Shown: positions 10,741-22,328 of the stretch, in pieces | How positions within the stretch are numbered: the stretch's first letter is position 1 | Layout of the letters: the number at the start of each line of letters is the position of its first letter | NCBI GenBank assembly: GCA_033816765.1 | Contig: CM066290.1 | Location: 2,790,001 to 2,854,000 of the forward strand | Direction of reading: 5' to 3' | Origin: Nothopassalora personata | Lineage: Eukaryota; Ascomycota; Dothideomycetes; Mycosphaerellales; Mycosphaerellaceae | DNA: 64,000 nucleotides | Position numbers and translations under genes: made by a program | The notes under the pieces: generated by a model | The model's input: the letters and a program-made list of their open reading frames with translations, nothing else | Told to the model about the DNA's origin: nothing | Database searches by the model: none

Positions 10741-11339
10741 GTATTAGTATTAAGATAATAAGGTAAAGCTAGAAATAATAACTATCTTAACGGCTATCTT
10801 TAAGCATCTTAGACCCTAAATCCGAGAAGGTCGGGAAGATAGGTTTACACTTTATAGCCCGATAACTACGCATTCGTTTCGCTCCAACTTTTTTTTATAT
10901 AGCAGCGCTCACCAAGGAACGAAAGAATATATAAATATCTAAAGAAGAGGTGTTGTAGTTGTTAGGTAATATCGTGTGAAGCCGTTAGACCCTAATGTTC
11001 CGCGGGAGCCGAAGAATTCCCGGGAAGATTCTTCCCGAATGCTTCACTAGCGATGCTCGAGTAGGTAGAGATAGGCTAAGACGACATCGTTTTTAAAAGT
11101 AATGAATTCGATCGATTTACTACTAAAACTAGCCTTACTAAGAAACCAATGTGTCCAAACTAGTCTCTACTTACCTAAAACACCGCGGATAGCTAATTTT
11201 ACTCCTAGCACGACATCGATATTCTCCCTTTATAGCGACCTCGAACGTACTTATAAGTAACGACACTTTTAGCACCACCTTCTTTACTACCGCCTATCAA
11301 ATAAGAACTACCTCCTTTATTACTACTGCCGCCGCCGCC

Positions 11340-12480
11340 TTCCTTACCTCCGCCGTTCGAAGACGCTAGAATCGAAGCAATATAGAGCGCGGTAATAGAG
11401 CTACAGAATTCGGTAAACGCAATGCGGGGCTTCGTCCTTTAGCTATCTATAAGGGTGTTAGTAATTAAGGACTATCTTAAGAAAGAGACGGCCTTTAAGA
11501 GGTGGATACATACTCATTAATAGCCGCTTTACTAGAACTAAGTAGGTGCTGCCCTTTCGATCTTACACTCTATTAACGCGTGTACTATAAAGTAGCCGAA
11601 GGTGTCGTACGTAGTAGCCTTAGCAATGTTCTTCTTCACCTACGCCTTTAGCGATAAGAACGACAACTTAATAGGGTTAAAGTCTAGTGAGTATAGCGGT
11701 AGATATTTAAGCCTAATGCTAGTAGTGTCGTAGAGCTCCTTTACACGTACACTGCGATAAATAGACGCGTTATCTATCACTAGATACATCCCTCTCTTTA
11801 GCTACGGTAACACTACCAATTTAAGCTAATCTTCGAATATGTCGCTCTTAATTAAGCCCTAATATATAAGCGGGTCCGCTAGATAGCTATAAGTGGTTAT
11901 CGCTAGTAACACCGACCACCTCTTCGAGCGCTTAGATCTACCGTGATCTATAGTAGGTGTATTCACCTCTAACTATCTATACTTTCGCTAACTAGTGCGT
12001 TCATTCGACGCGCTCTTATCTACGTAATACACCTAGTCTACTAGCATAAATATCTACTTTTCTCTAAAGTCCTCACGTAGTATCTAATTCGCCTCGAGCG
12101 CGCGACGCTATGTCTTCTTCTACGAGAAGTGAAGCTCGTTATAGATGTAGTTACTAACCGCCTATATAGAGAGCATAAGATCGAACTTATCGTAGATAAA
12201 CCACACGATCTCGTCTAGATAAGCAGTAGGTCGATCCTTTAAGAAGTCGTACATGTATTTAAGCTACTATAGCGATAGTAGCTTTAGCGGCCCTCTCTTC
12301 TACTATACTAGATACGGCTCTCCGAACAGCTCGATATTCGCTCGAATCTTATCGATATAGCGACGGCTAATCTATGTCTTATAGTAGATACGACGGCTCG
12401 ATAGGCCTTTAGTAAAGTAGTCGCGGAGCTCGTTAATCTAATATAGTAGTAACTAGCGTGGATCTAGTATAGCTAACAAC
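11340..12480 (-). pseudogene. Decayed Tc1/mariner-type DDE transposase
   Basis: On the minus strand the reading frame shows the C-terminal signature of the DDE superfamily endonuclease: a VDxxxxNERT-like block, a DHGRSKRSKRWSV stretch, a DNASIYRS motif (second Asp) and a YSLDFNPI motif (normally YSPDFNPIE). The N-terminal half is helix-turn-helix-like. Many Trp and Gln codons are stops, as in RIP. The last Glu of the triad appears altered (NPIK). Confidence 0.75.
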
Positions 12481-12650
12481 ACCTAGGACTAGCCTATATA
12501 GCTATTATAACGGCTTCATTCGAGACGATAGCGACAGTAAGGTGCATTAGGATAGAGGAGATGCGCACAGCCAAAATTAGGTGCGAGGATCTCCTATATC
12601 CCGCGCCGAGGCTATAGGGGGTGGGTACGAGAACCTTAAAGGAGCAATAG

Positions 12651-13010
12651 CTACGTCGGTATAGTAACTAAGCCTTACTTACCTATACCTACATAACGAC
12701 ACGCACGTAACCCGTATGTAGGCCGCATAGTAACTATAGTTCTAGAAGTACGTAGGAACCTCTACGTAGCAACTAGCGAGCTAAGGACAGCTCGCACGGG
12801 AGGGGAGGCAATTGTAAGGGGTAGCCTAGTAGCTAACCCTTATATGTAGCCTTACATATAATATGCAGTCGCGACCGGCTACTAAGCCGCACGTGATACG
12901 CATACGTACACCTTACGACGCGCGATGCGTCTTAAACAAAAGGCAAGAATTAGTTTATCTACGACTAGTAGGTCGTAGGCGTGCTATACATTACGACATC
13001 CCCTAACAAC
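12651..13010 (-). repeat. LTR-like end of repeat D, inverted copy of 22868-23060
   Basis: About 12780-13000, read on the minus strand, matches 22868-23060 on the plus strand, with RIP-type differences. It borders the truncated pol copy at 13011. No gene seen. Confidence 0.5.
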
Positions 13011-15935
13011 TACCTTCGACCGGGATAGACACTAGCGTAGGGCCGCCGGGTTATAAAGTTACTAGAAGTAATAGAAGTAACGTACTATCGAAGAATACTA
13101 ACATCTTAGAGTTAAGTATTCCTAAGGAGTATCGTAAGTAGTCGCGACTCTTTAAAGAGGAAAGAGGTAAGGATACCTTACCTAAGTACTAACTATAGGA
13201 TTATAAGATAAACATTCAGCTAGGGAAAGAGCCTCTATAGGGACCCCTATATCAAATGTCTAAGAAAGAGCTATAGACCCTACGAGAATAGCTAAAGGAG
13301 AAGCTAGCTAAAGGATAGATAAGAAGATCTACCTTAAGTATAGGAACTCTATACATGTTCGTTCTAAAAGCAAACGGGAAGTTACAACTCGTATAAGACT
13401 ATAGGAAGTTAAACGAGATTACGATTAAAAACCGATATCTACTACTTAATATCGAAGAAGCATAAGATAGATTAACCGGATTAGACTAGTACACGAAGAT
13501 TAATCTACGAGATGCCTTCTATGCTATCCGTATAGTAGAAGGAGAAGAATAGAAAACCGCTTTTAGGATAAGATACGGACTCTACGAATTCTTAGTTATA
13601 CTAATAGAGCTAACTAACGCATCCGTATCCTACTAGGACCTTATTAACGAAACACTTAGAGACCTACTCGACGTATATATTATCGTATATATAGACGATA
13701 TACTAGTCTATACGAAAGGATCCCTCTAGGAATATACTAAGCGAGTCTAGGAAGTATTTAAACGGCTTACGCGAGTAGGCTTTAAGACGGCACCCGAGAA
13801 ATGCGAGTTCTATAAGAAAGAAGTTAAGTTCTTAGGCTTTATTATTAGTACTATAGGAATATCTATCGACCCTATAAAGACATAATCAATTAGAGAATAG
13901 CTAGAACCTAAAATAGTTAAAGAAGTATAGTTATTCCTTAGACTAGCTAACTATAACCGGAAATTCATTAAGGATTATTTAAAGACAGTAGTACTAATAA
14001 CGATACTTATAAGGAAAGACGCTAGCTAAAAATAGCGAAGAGAACAAGCCGATACGTTTAAGTAACTTAAGAAACAATACATATTAGCCCCTACGCTTTA
14101 ACTATTCGATAGTAGTAAGGAAGTCTACATCGAGACCGACGCGTCTAATATAGCAATAGACGTATGTCTAATATAGACACACGATAGGAAAAGACACCCC
14201 GTAGCCTATTATTTCCGAAAAATAACTATAGCGGAATAGAACTACGACATCTATAATAAAGAGCTTCTAGCTATTATTACTACTATATAACATTAGAGAG
14301 TATATATCGAGGGCCTACCGAAGTTAACGATTCTTTCTAACTATAAGAATCTTACGTACTTTACGACAACGAAGGAACTAACCCGAAGACAAGCCCGCTA
14401 GTTAGAGCTACTTAGACAATACAAGTTCGAAATTAAATACACTCTAGGAATAGAGAACGGCCGTACCGATGTACTAAGCTAAAGAAGCAACTATATAGAA
14501 GGAAAAGAACTAGTATAACATAAAATACTTAAGATAAACCCCGACGGAAGTCTTAGTACTAACGTAAGGGAATTTAATAATATCGTACGAATCCTAAACG
14601 ATAAGGAAGAATAATTCCCTATATCGTAAGGAAGATATTAAGTACCGAAGGAACGAGAAGAAGAGTACATACGTTAACATTACGACGAGCCGACATATAG
14701 ACATCCTAGAACGATAAAAACAATAGACCTTATATAACGTAGCTTCTTATTCCTATAAATAAGATAGAAGGTGTTACGCTACATTAAACGATGCGTACAC
14801 TACTAGTAAAATAAGGCTGCTCGACACGCTAAGTACGGTTACCTATAATTTAGGACACTACTAACGAAACTATAGGACGAAGTTACGATAGACTTTATTA
14901 CAAAGCTCCTATTGTCGAACGATTAGGTTATAGGCTAAATATATAACATAATACTCGTTATAGTTGATAGGCTTACGAAATACGCACACTTTATTCCTAT
15001 ATTAGAAACATATACTACGGAGTAGCTTGGATACCTTATACTAGATAGGCTAATCCGATACTACGGATTCCTAGAAGTTTTTATTACGGATAGAGATAAA
15101 TTGTTTATATTAAGTTACTAGAAAACACTTATAGGAACGATCGGAATTAAGTATAAGCTATCTATAGCATATTATCGAGAAACCGATAGATAAACGGAAA
15201 GAGTGAACTAAACGCTAGAATAATACCCACGGTACTAACATTAACTATACGTAAGATAACTAGGTTTTACTATTACTAATAGTATAGATTACACTAAACA
15301 ACCACAAATCGGAGATAACTTTAACGACGCTATTCTACGCAATCTTTAGAAAAGATCCTAACCTATTCGGAATACCTAGATCCTACCTATAAGCCGAAGG
15401 AGCAATTATAACGACGGAGACTCTTAAGGAAGTATATAAAGAAACACGTAAGGCGATCGAAGATGTATAATATAAACTGTCTCGATAACGATAAAATAAA
15501 GGAAAAATAGCACCTCTACTAAGAAAGGGGGATAAGGTCTATCTCCTTACGAAAAACCTAAGAACGAGAAGATAGACTAAGAAACTAGATTACGTTAAGG
15601 TCGGACTATTTTTTATCGATAAAGTTGTAGAACTAGTTAACTATCGCCTATAACTACTACCTAACGTAAGAATCTACCTAGTCTTCTATATCTGTAAATT
15701 AGAACCCGTAGACGCTAAAACACCTTACTAAAGGAGCTTCTATTTTAAGCCGGAAGTATAAAACGAATTCGAAGTTAAAAAAATCCTAGATAAGAAGGGT
15801 TAGCGATACCTTATTAAGTAGAAAGGATATAACGACTTAGAAAAAACCTAGGAACTAAGAAAAAACCTAAAAACCTATTAGTAGAGGATTTAAGAATACG
15901 AAAAACGAACGTACTTATCCGCTAGAAGGACTAGA
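13011..15935 (+). pseudogene. RIP-inactivated pol copy of element A
   Basis: Homologous to 770-3680 of the intact element, colinear through reverse transcriptase, RNase H, integrase and chromodomain. It starts abruptly at the equivalent of position 775, after the protease. TGG and CAG codons have become TAG or TAA throughout, with CA to TA and TG to TA changes on both strands. The YMDD region reads as Y-stop-DD-like. Confidence 0.9.
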
Positions 15936-16039
15936 AGTCGAAGAAGCCGCCGTAGCTTCCTCTAGAGTCGGATATAACTAGAGAGCATTATCCAGGATTA
16001 TCGAAAGATCCTCCTAGGAAGGAATTAGCATTTAAAAGA

Positions 16040-16439
16040 CACCCTCTAATTCCTCCGGACTCCCTTCCGGAATAAGGAGACACGACGAAGGCGCGGATAG
16101 AGCATCGATACCTATACTCGAAAAACTCCGAAGATCTTCGAAATCTTTCGCTACCGCCTTCTCCTCCCGATCCTTAGCGATATAAAGTTATTTCCGAAGA
16201 CGATACACCTTCGATATTACCTCGGTTACCTTCTCTTTAGCTTTATTAAGCTCGCGCTTTAACTTACGACGCTAATTATAAAGCCTCTCCTACTCGGTCT
16301 AAGTAACGGTAACGTTACACTTAACGCCCTTCTAGACATACTTAGAGTAATACCTAAAGCGTATATCTACTATATAACGTGGACTCTTCTTTCCCTCGGG
16401 TACTCGAGCCTTATAATAACTAGAATAAGGGGACGGCAT
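16040..16439 (-). pseudogene. RIP-decayed copy of the antisense Cys/coiled-coil ORF
   Basis: ATG at 16437-16439 begins MPSP, like the MPSS start of the intact ORF at 20308. A region with Cys-to-Tyr changes is followed by a Lys/Glu coiled coil ending in an LRKxL motif. Position and orientation relative to pol and the LTR are as in element A. It is the third instance of this ORF in the window. Confidence 0.7.
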
Positions 16440-16584
16440 TTTGCGACCTTCGGATTCGATACCTAGCGCCTAACGCTCGCGACGTTCCTAACGGGTTAGC
16501 TATTTGCCGCTTATAGTTAAGAAGAAGAGGAGAGAGACGTACGGAGTAGGGACTCGGGACGAGTCTTAATAAAGAGGGGGATAG

Positions 16585-17001
16585 TATTACGGTTTAATAT
16601 AAGAGAGCGGCGTAAAGACGTAGTATAGAGAGAAAGTAGAAGACGAGGACTAATCGCTATAAAGAAGGAATAACCGCTAAGGTTTAATTACGTATACGAC
16701 TATAGGCTTCGTATATAGTTATAGACGAGCGTAGCAGTAGCGTACTATCGAACACGACTAGACGATCTAACGACCGGTCGAATAGACGAACGGTCACTTA
16801 CTACGAGCTAGTATACGAATCTCCTTTATATTTAGGAACGCTAAGAATCCCTTATAGTTTCGAGGCGTTTAACTTACTATTTAATATTACTATTTAGAAT
16901 ATACTATAACCTAACCTCTACCTTACTGCTGCTTAGTCTTTATAAGACAAGACAGCTACTACTTTATTACTCTCCCTTAACTTCCTATCGGCCCGAGAAT
17001 A
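16585..17001 (+). repeat. RIP-mutated 3' LTR of the dead A copy
   Basis: Starts TATTACGG (from TGTTACGG) at the position equivalent to 4445 and shares the block GAATCTCCTTTATATTTAGG with the intact LTR and with the LTR at 37.45-37.80 kb. The right end is uncertain: similarity to the latter runs about 60 bp further. Confidence 0.6.
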
Positions 17002-17600
17002 AACCTAATTAAGCTTATACTCTTAACTTGTAATATTATTAGGTTATACTAAACCTAACATAGATATAGACCTTACTCTCTAGGTTTATATATAAGCTAC
17101 CCTTCTTAGTTTATACTTTAGATTAACCTAGTCTAGGTTATAGATAATATATCTAACTAGATCCTTCTCTAGTAGTACGCTAATTAGTATAGATTTCTAT
17201 ACCTAGAACTATACGTCCTTTCTAAGTACCTAGTTGTCCTTAGTAGACCTTACTAGGTTACTAGAGGTATTGTTTCTAAACTCTATATCTAGTCTAGCTC
17301 TTTTAGATACTATACTACGGTAATAATGCTTAGTACCGATGTCCTATAGCAGTTCTTAAATCCATTAGATAGTTATCCGTAAAACAAATATAGGGTCGGG
17401 TCTACTAGTAAGGTAAGCTAATCCTTAATAGAGCTTCGATAACAATTTAGGTTTTAAAATAAATAGGTAGAGGAGCACTCGGGCTTATAACCTATTATAA
17501 ATAGGATATTTTAACGAGTACAAGCTTCTAGATTAAAACAATAGGGTGGATTAGTAACCCTTATAAATTGCACACTATGTATAACTATCTAGCTACAGAA
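17002..17600. repeat. TA-rich RIP-mutated DNA, no recognisable gene
   Basis: Dense CTA/TAG content and stops in all frames. It is probably old transposon sequence, but the family was not identified. Confidence 0.4.
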
Positions 17601-18195
17601 ACAGTGTAATATAGGGTGTGTGTGTGCCAAGTCCTGACTAACATAGCCGTTGGTCACCTGATTCACAACAATCCTGGCTGCATGTTACTGTCGTACAGAT
17701 CACGCCGGTGCAGTACGTCAGGATGCCGTCTTTCCATGTAAGCTTTGTCCAACACGTTCTCGGCAAACTCCCAGTCGTCGCCCGTGTTAGGTAGGACCTG
17801 CCAGTGAATCTATATCTACATCCTCCCGAGCGGCGTACTCATCTCATCGCGTCCAAGTATCTCGAGGCTTGAGGATTCCTGGCCTGTCAGGTTCGTCATG
17901 CCTGACGTTCATGTTGTCGCACATCGAGACCAGCTTAGACATGATAGTCAGTGATAGCGGCTTCTGGCGAAGGTCCGACAACGGCGAAGGATCATTTCAA
18001 CGTGGGTGCATTCGTGAGTGGTCTTGGGTCCTTGCTTGCCTGTCTTTGGTTCGTGGACAGTCGCTCGTACGAGTCGGTTGCAAGTTTTTTCAAGCAAGCC
18101 GGGCAGGCCTCTCTGAGTCTGATCGCTGTAAGCAATCGCTAGTTGCCGAAAGGTACAGTGTGCCTCATGAAGAGAATTGAGTCATGGTTTGAGCG
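17601..18195. other. 600-bp island of unmutated sequence between dead transposons
   Basis: Base composition is normal with abundant CA/TG dinucleotides, unlike both flanks. A short GT run lies at about 17611. No ORF has convincing coding features. It may be single-copy host DNA spared by RIP, or a young insertion without visible ends. Confidence 0.5.
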
Positions 18196-19880
18196 GCCTT
18201 CTAGAGGATCTCGAGCCTAGAGTTAACGCGCACGTATTGTAAGTAGGTCCTTAGTCGTTTTAACCGATCCCTATTAATAATTCGCCTACGTCGGGTACTT
18301 AACCTTAATTGGTAGAATCGTGCGATAGCTATATAGGACCTAAGCTAGCGTCATTCTAGTAGTACGATAGGTCGTAGTCCTATTAGCCTATAACATAGCG
18401 GGTACCTATTACTCCTATCCGCGGTATGTGTTCCTTATAAGCTTTACTAACGCTATAACAATCGGACGGTACCTAACCTCGACCGGAGCATTAGACTACG
18501 GATAGTACGGTAATATTTGGATCCTTCGAACACTAAGCCCTACGAGTAACCGCTTAACCTTAGCCGTATAAACCGTAGCGTTATTAAGTACAATTTCAGT
18601 ATAGTAGCCGTGCCTATAGAAGACATCTTCGTATAGAAACTTAGTAACCGTCTTAGAGCTAGGAGGTGCCCTTATTACTCTAGCCTCGATCTAGTTGCTA
18701 AGTGCTTCGCGCGTAACTAGGAGGTATCCATTTTTATGTACCTAGACGGGGTCCGAGTACTACTTCTTACTAATAACCTAAGGGCTCGATAAGTAAAGCT
18801 TACTAGCGCGCTAGTTACCCTCGCGAAACCTATAGGGAGTATAACTTCGAACCTACGTAGAGACATCGGTAAAGCATCCGTCCTAGTAATACTAATCGGA
18901 AATAAGGTTATACACAACCTTAGCGCTACGATGACCGTGTCTTTTATAGCATTCTATAACGATCTCCTTCTAAGCCTTATTATCGTTAATTACAAGTTGT
19001 AACGGTACTCCTTAGCGCTTCTAGAAGAATAGCAATTAGTCCCGGATAAAGAAGTTAACGCTCTTCTTTACTAGCCGCCGGTACTTAGCACGGGTAATAC
19101 TATCGGGCCGGGTCCTAGTTTCTATTACCTAAGCAAGTTGCTAAGAGTTCTTAGAATATTAGTCTCCGAGATGTCGTATTTTCTAGATTTTAACTAGATA
19201 GGTGTTAACCGGCTCCGGGTACCCGAATAGCTTATTATTAATTATCTAGTCGACTTCGTCTTCGTTAGCTTCCCTAGGTTCCTAAGGTGTAGAGGGCCTA
19301 CGAGACAGGGCATCTAGGCTAGTGTGTCTAGTCCCCGTAACGTACTTTACCTTAAACGTGAATAACCTAATCTATGCGACCTACCGGGCCATTACCGAGT
19401 TCGGCATATCTATCGCTTTAGACTGTTCGCGATTCTACGATAGGGGACGCTACATTACGTAAACCTACAGTTTAGTGTCTAGGTCGTACCTCTCCGGTTA
19501 TATAGAGCGTTAATTCTCGCTCGGGTAGAAGGTACCCGCGTCCGCGACGCAACCGCGCTAGTATACACGTATGCTTATTTTAGCTACCTTCTAGATTAGG
19601 TCATTATTAATAACAGTCCTAGAGGTAGCCTTCTTAAGCGTGTTAATCTTAGGCTTAAGGCGCGGCATTTGCTTTACGACTAAGCGGTATAGCTAAGGTA
19701 AAGTAAGAGGGAAATCTATATGTATAGCTTTCTATCCCTCCTTACTATCTACGATACTAGTAGCTTTATCGAGGATCCTCTAAAAGTCCCTAAACTTCTT
19801 AGGTTACTTTAGGTAAAGCCCGCAAGCCTTATAGACCGCTTTCGCGACTCCCTCTAGTAATCCCTAAAGGAGGAGGCGAC

Positions 19881-20228
19881 TGTTAGGAACCGCTGTACGT
19901 TATCACAACTCGGGCTTGGATCTTTGCAGGGATGTCTCAATCAGTTATGAAGGTAGTGGTTCCAAACAGTATATGGTGTATACTTAAAATGAGTTGAGCA
20001 CGAGGCTCCTATCTACTCGTAAAGAAGCGTCGTCTATATAGTGCCATGTCTTGGCGTGATCTGTCCTGCTCTGCCCTGAGCGAGTCTGATCAACTGATCA
20101 AGAGTGATCAGGACCGATCAGTCCTGATCGCTCTGTCACGTGACTCCCCAGGCATCCATGTCTGCAGCTTCGTCTGGTTTCCTGCTCCGTTGTCCAACCA
20201 TTTGCACCGATAACACTGTTCCGTAACA
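19881..20228 (-). repeat. 3' LTR of the gag-only element
   Basis: 348 bp, identical base for base to 21981-22328. Read on the minus strand it runs from TGTTACGGAACAG to GGTTCCTAACA. It contains repeated TGATCA units, a CACGTGAC motif and a TATATA box (about 20076 region), plausible promoter parts. The antisense ORF starts about 80 bp inside its inner edge. Confidence 0.95.
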
Positions 20229-20307
20229 TAATCCCCCCCTTCAGCATTGTTGTCCCCAACAATCCATTTTATAAAGACTTGTGAGTCCTTTCCTTCTCTT
20301 GCTAACG

Positions 20308-20880
20308 ATGCCGTCCTCGACTGACCGTCGCAAGCGCGTTCTGGACGAAATTTCCCGGTCTGGTCTTCCCGCCGAATCCCCCTGCGACTACTGTAATAGT
20401 CGCGGCCTTTGTTGCATCATGCTTCCAGACGAATCTCGTTCCGCCCGCTGTTCCAACTGCATTTCCCAGGGTCGCAAGTGTGTGAATGCGTCGTGGTCTT
20501 CGCTTGACCGCACCAGGGAGCAGGTCTCGAGAGACCTTGAGAACTCCCTCGACGCTCTGGACAAGAAACAAGAGGAGTTGAGCGCTCTTCTTTCCAAGAT
20601 CTCGCGTCTCCGTCGCACTCTGAAGCTTGCCGAAGAGCGCGCTTCGAAGAAGGCGACGTGCCTCCAGGAAGAGTTGTTTCTGGAGGATCAGCAGACCTGG
20701 CGCTCGGAGCAATCCGCCATTCTCCGGTCCGATCCCGATCTTCCCCTCGAGCCCTTGTCGACCAAGTCCCTGCAGTGGTTGGATACTTTCGATTGGGACT
20801 CCCTTCCCGCTGGTTTCCTAGAAACCCCCAGTGGTGTCCTCCCATCGTGGGTATTCTTGTTCGTTGTGGCCGTGTCGTAG
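20308..20880 (+). CDS. Antisense accessory ORF of the gag-only element
   Basis: 190 aa from the ATG at 20308 (an upstream in-frame GTG at 20281 is not used here). The start MPSSTDRRKRVLDEI is followed by a Cys cluster at residues about 24-57 (CxxC, Cys-Cys, CxxC, Cys), SWSSLDRTREQ, a coiled coil (about 65-120) with LRRTLKLAEER, and an acidic/hydrophobic tail with WLDTFDW. It is the counterpart of 3830-4369 and 16440-16040. It runs tail to tail with gag (75 bp between the stops). Similar small proteins are, to my knowledge, common unnamed predictions in Pezizomycotina. Retention in an element that lost pol argues for a useful role in cis or for the family. Confidence 0.8.
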   Translation: MPSSTDRRKRVLDEISRSGLPAESPCDYCNSRGLCCIMLPDESRSARCSNCISQGRKCVNASWSSLDRTREQVSRDLENSLDALDKKQEELSALLSKISRLRRTLKLAEERASKKATCLQEELFLEDQQTWRSEQSAILRSDPDLPLEPLSTKSLQWLDTFDWDSLPAGFLETPSGVLPSWVFLFVVAVS

Positions 20881-20955
20881 TGTTGACTTCTTTTCCCTAG
20901 GTCATCAAATCAAGAAGCCGCTGTTTGATGCCTTGCTGTCCTCAGGTTGTTTCTG

Positions 20956-21948
20956 CTAGGCAGATTTCGAGAAGAAGTTCTCGCATTCCTGGTATGTATT
21001 CTCTTCGCGAATCATTGCGTTGAACTCGCGGCTAACCATGTTCTTTTTCTTGCAGTTCCTTGCAAAATGGCCTTGCTCGCCACATACGTAGCAGGTGGAA
21101 CCTTTGCTCTTCAGCCCCCTTCCTGTCCTACGTTCCGTTACGTCCAATTCCATTGGGTCTCCGTAACCATTAGGGTCCTGACTTCTGGCCTTGAAGCCCC
21201 CTCTTCCGCCCGCGGCGGGTCTCTGGTATCCAGGCTGTACGTGTCGGTCGTACCTCAACTCCTGGAGCCTTTCGTCGATCTCCTTTGCTGCCTTGATCAT
21301 CGCCCCTAGCGTAACGACGCTGGCGTTTCGGGATAGTTCGGCTTTGACGTTGTCTTTCAGCCCGAGGTAGAACTGCGATCGCAAAGCTGCGTCGTTCCAT
21401 TCCAGGTCGGCGGCATATCCTTGGAATTCTGAGGCGTATAGCGCTACAGAAGTGGTCTGTCGAAGTTGTCGGATATGTCGGTCGGCGTATACCTCCTCAT
21501 TAGGTATCCCGTATAGATCATCAAGTTTCGTCTCAAACTCGTCGTAGTCGTGGAAAATTTTTCGAGTTTCCGTTTTCGGTGTTTCTCCCTCGCCCTGGTT
21601 GTGTAGCCAGTCCTTGAGGTATGGTCGGAATCCTCTAGCTGCTTTTCCTCGTAGGAAGGATGCGGCGTACAAGACTTTAGAAGCCTCGCCTTGAAACTGG
21701 TGTGCGTTGAAGTGAAGGTACAACTGAACCTGCAGTTGAAAAGCCTCCAGTTTGTCCTTGGTCCCGTCGAACGTCTCCGGCGTAGACACCTTAGGTGCAC
21801 GGTGGTGGTCCAATGGGTTCAGCATACCCATAGGAGTGTTGTTGTTCTTGCTGCTTCCTGTAATCGACATTTCGCTCATTCGTTCCGTGATGCCAGTTGA
21901 CTGTGGCTGTTGTCGTGACGGACTCCGGGTAGCGTCTCTCCCAGACAT
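20956..21948 (-). CDS. Gag protein of the gag-only element
   Basis: 330 aa from the ATG at 21948 (an upstream TTG adds two residues and is not preferred). Residues about 45-190 match the retrotransposon Gag capsid domain (FETFDGTK, YLHF, SFLRGKAARGF, LYASEFQ, FYLGLKDNVKAEL). A Gly/Arg linker leads to one CCHC knuckle CYVCGEQGHFARNC near residue 290. The start lies only 32 nt from the 5' LTR, so the leader is very short. The frame is undamaged. It should form particles that package RNA; catalytic functions must come in trans. Confidence 0.92.
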   Translation of the reverse strand: MSGRDATRSPSRQQPQSTGITERMSEMSITGSSKNNNTPMGMLNPLDHHRAPKVSTPETFDGTKDKLEAFQLQVQLYLHFNAHQFQGEASKVLYAASFLRGKAARGFRPYLKDWLHNQGEGETPKTETRKIFHDYDEFETKLDDLYGIPNEEVYADRHIRQLRQTTSVALYASEFQGYAADLEWNDAALRSQFYLGLKDNVKAELSRNASVVTLGAMIKAAKEIDERLQELRYDRHVQPGYQRPAAGGRGGFKARSQDPNGYGDPMELDVTERRTGRGLKSKGSTCYVCGEQGHFARNCKKKNMVSREFNAMIREENTYQECENFFSKSA

Positions 21949-21980
21949 ATGCAAAGGGCCCTGGTGGTGGTGCTCAAAGT

Positions 21981-22328
21981 TGTTAGGAACCGCTGTACGT
22001 TATCACAACTCGGGCTTGGATCTTTGCAGGGATGTCTCAATCAGTTATGAAGGTAGTGGTTCCAAACAGTATATGGTGTATACTTAAAATGAGTTGAGCA
22101 CGAGGCTCCTATCTACTCGTAAAGAAGCGTCGTCTATATAGTGCCATGTCTTGGCGTGATCTGTCCTGCTCTGCCCTGAGCGAGTCTGATCAACTGATCA
22201 AGAGTGATCAGGACCGATCAGTCCTGATCGCTCTGTCACGTGACTCCCCAGGCATCCATGTCTGCAGCTTCGTCTGGTTTCCTGCTCCGTTGTCCAACCA
22301 TTTGCACCGATAACACTGTTCCGTAACA
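21981..22328 (-). repeat. 5' LTR of the gag-only element
   Basis: Identical to 19881-20228; outer flank GCGAC (22329-22333). It holds the sense promoter for gag. Confidence 0.95.

Larger units (their letters stand above)
9045..12650. mobile_element. RIP-inactivated Tc1/mariner-like transposon with two ORFs
   Basis: The ends 9045-9130 and 12565-12650 are imperfect inverted repeats sharing AAGGTTCTCGT and CACCTAAT blocks with RIP-type differences. Inside lie a decayed minus-strand DDE transposase (about 11340-12480) and a decayed plus-strand ORF (9199-10740). The flanks on both sides belong to repeat D, which fits a single insertion. The exact end and a TA duplication could not be fixed. Confidence 0.5.
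19881..22328 (-). mobile_element. Complete gag-only LTR retrotransposon, 2448 bp
   Basis: Two identical 348-bp LTRs flank an interior with an intact gag (minus strand) and an intact antisense ORF (plus strand), with no pol at all. The target duplication GCGAC lies at 19876-19880 and 22329-22333. The homologous element C copy (about 26000) preserves the uninterrupted site. Identical LTRs and absence of RIP show a recent insertion into already mutated DNA. It must use reverse transcriptase and integrase from another element; related LTR starts make chromovirus A a candidate. Confidence 0.92.

Noticed and set aside
17869..18180. 103-codon ORF in the unmutated island
   Set aside because: Two overlapping frames of similar length, no domain, no conserved start context; treated as chance.
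21752..22087. Plus-strand ORF across gag and LTR
   Set aside because: Antisense shadow of the gag start running into the LTR; unlike the ORF at 20308 it is not repeated in other elements.
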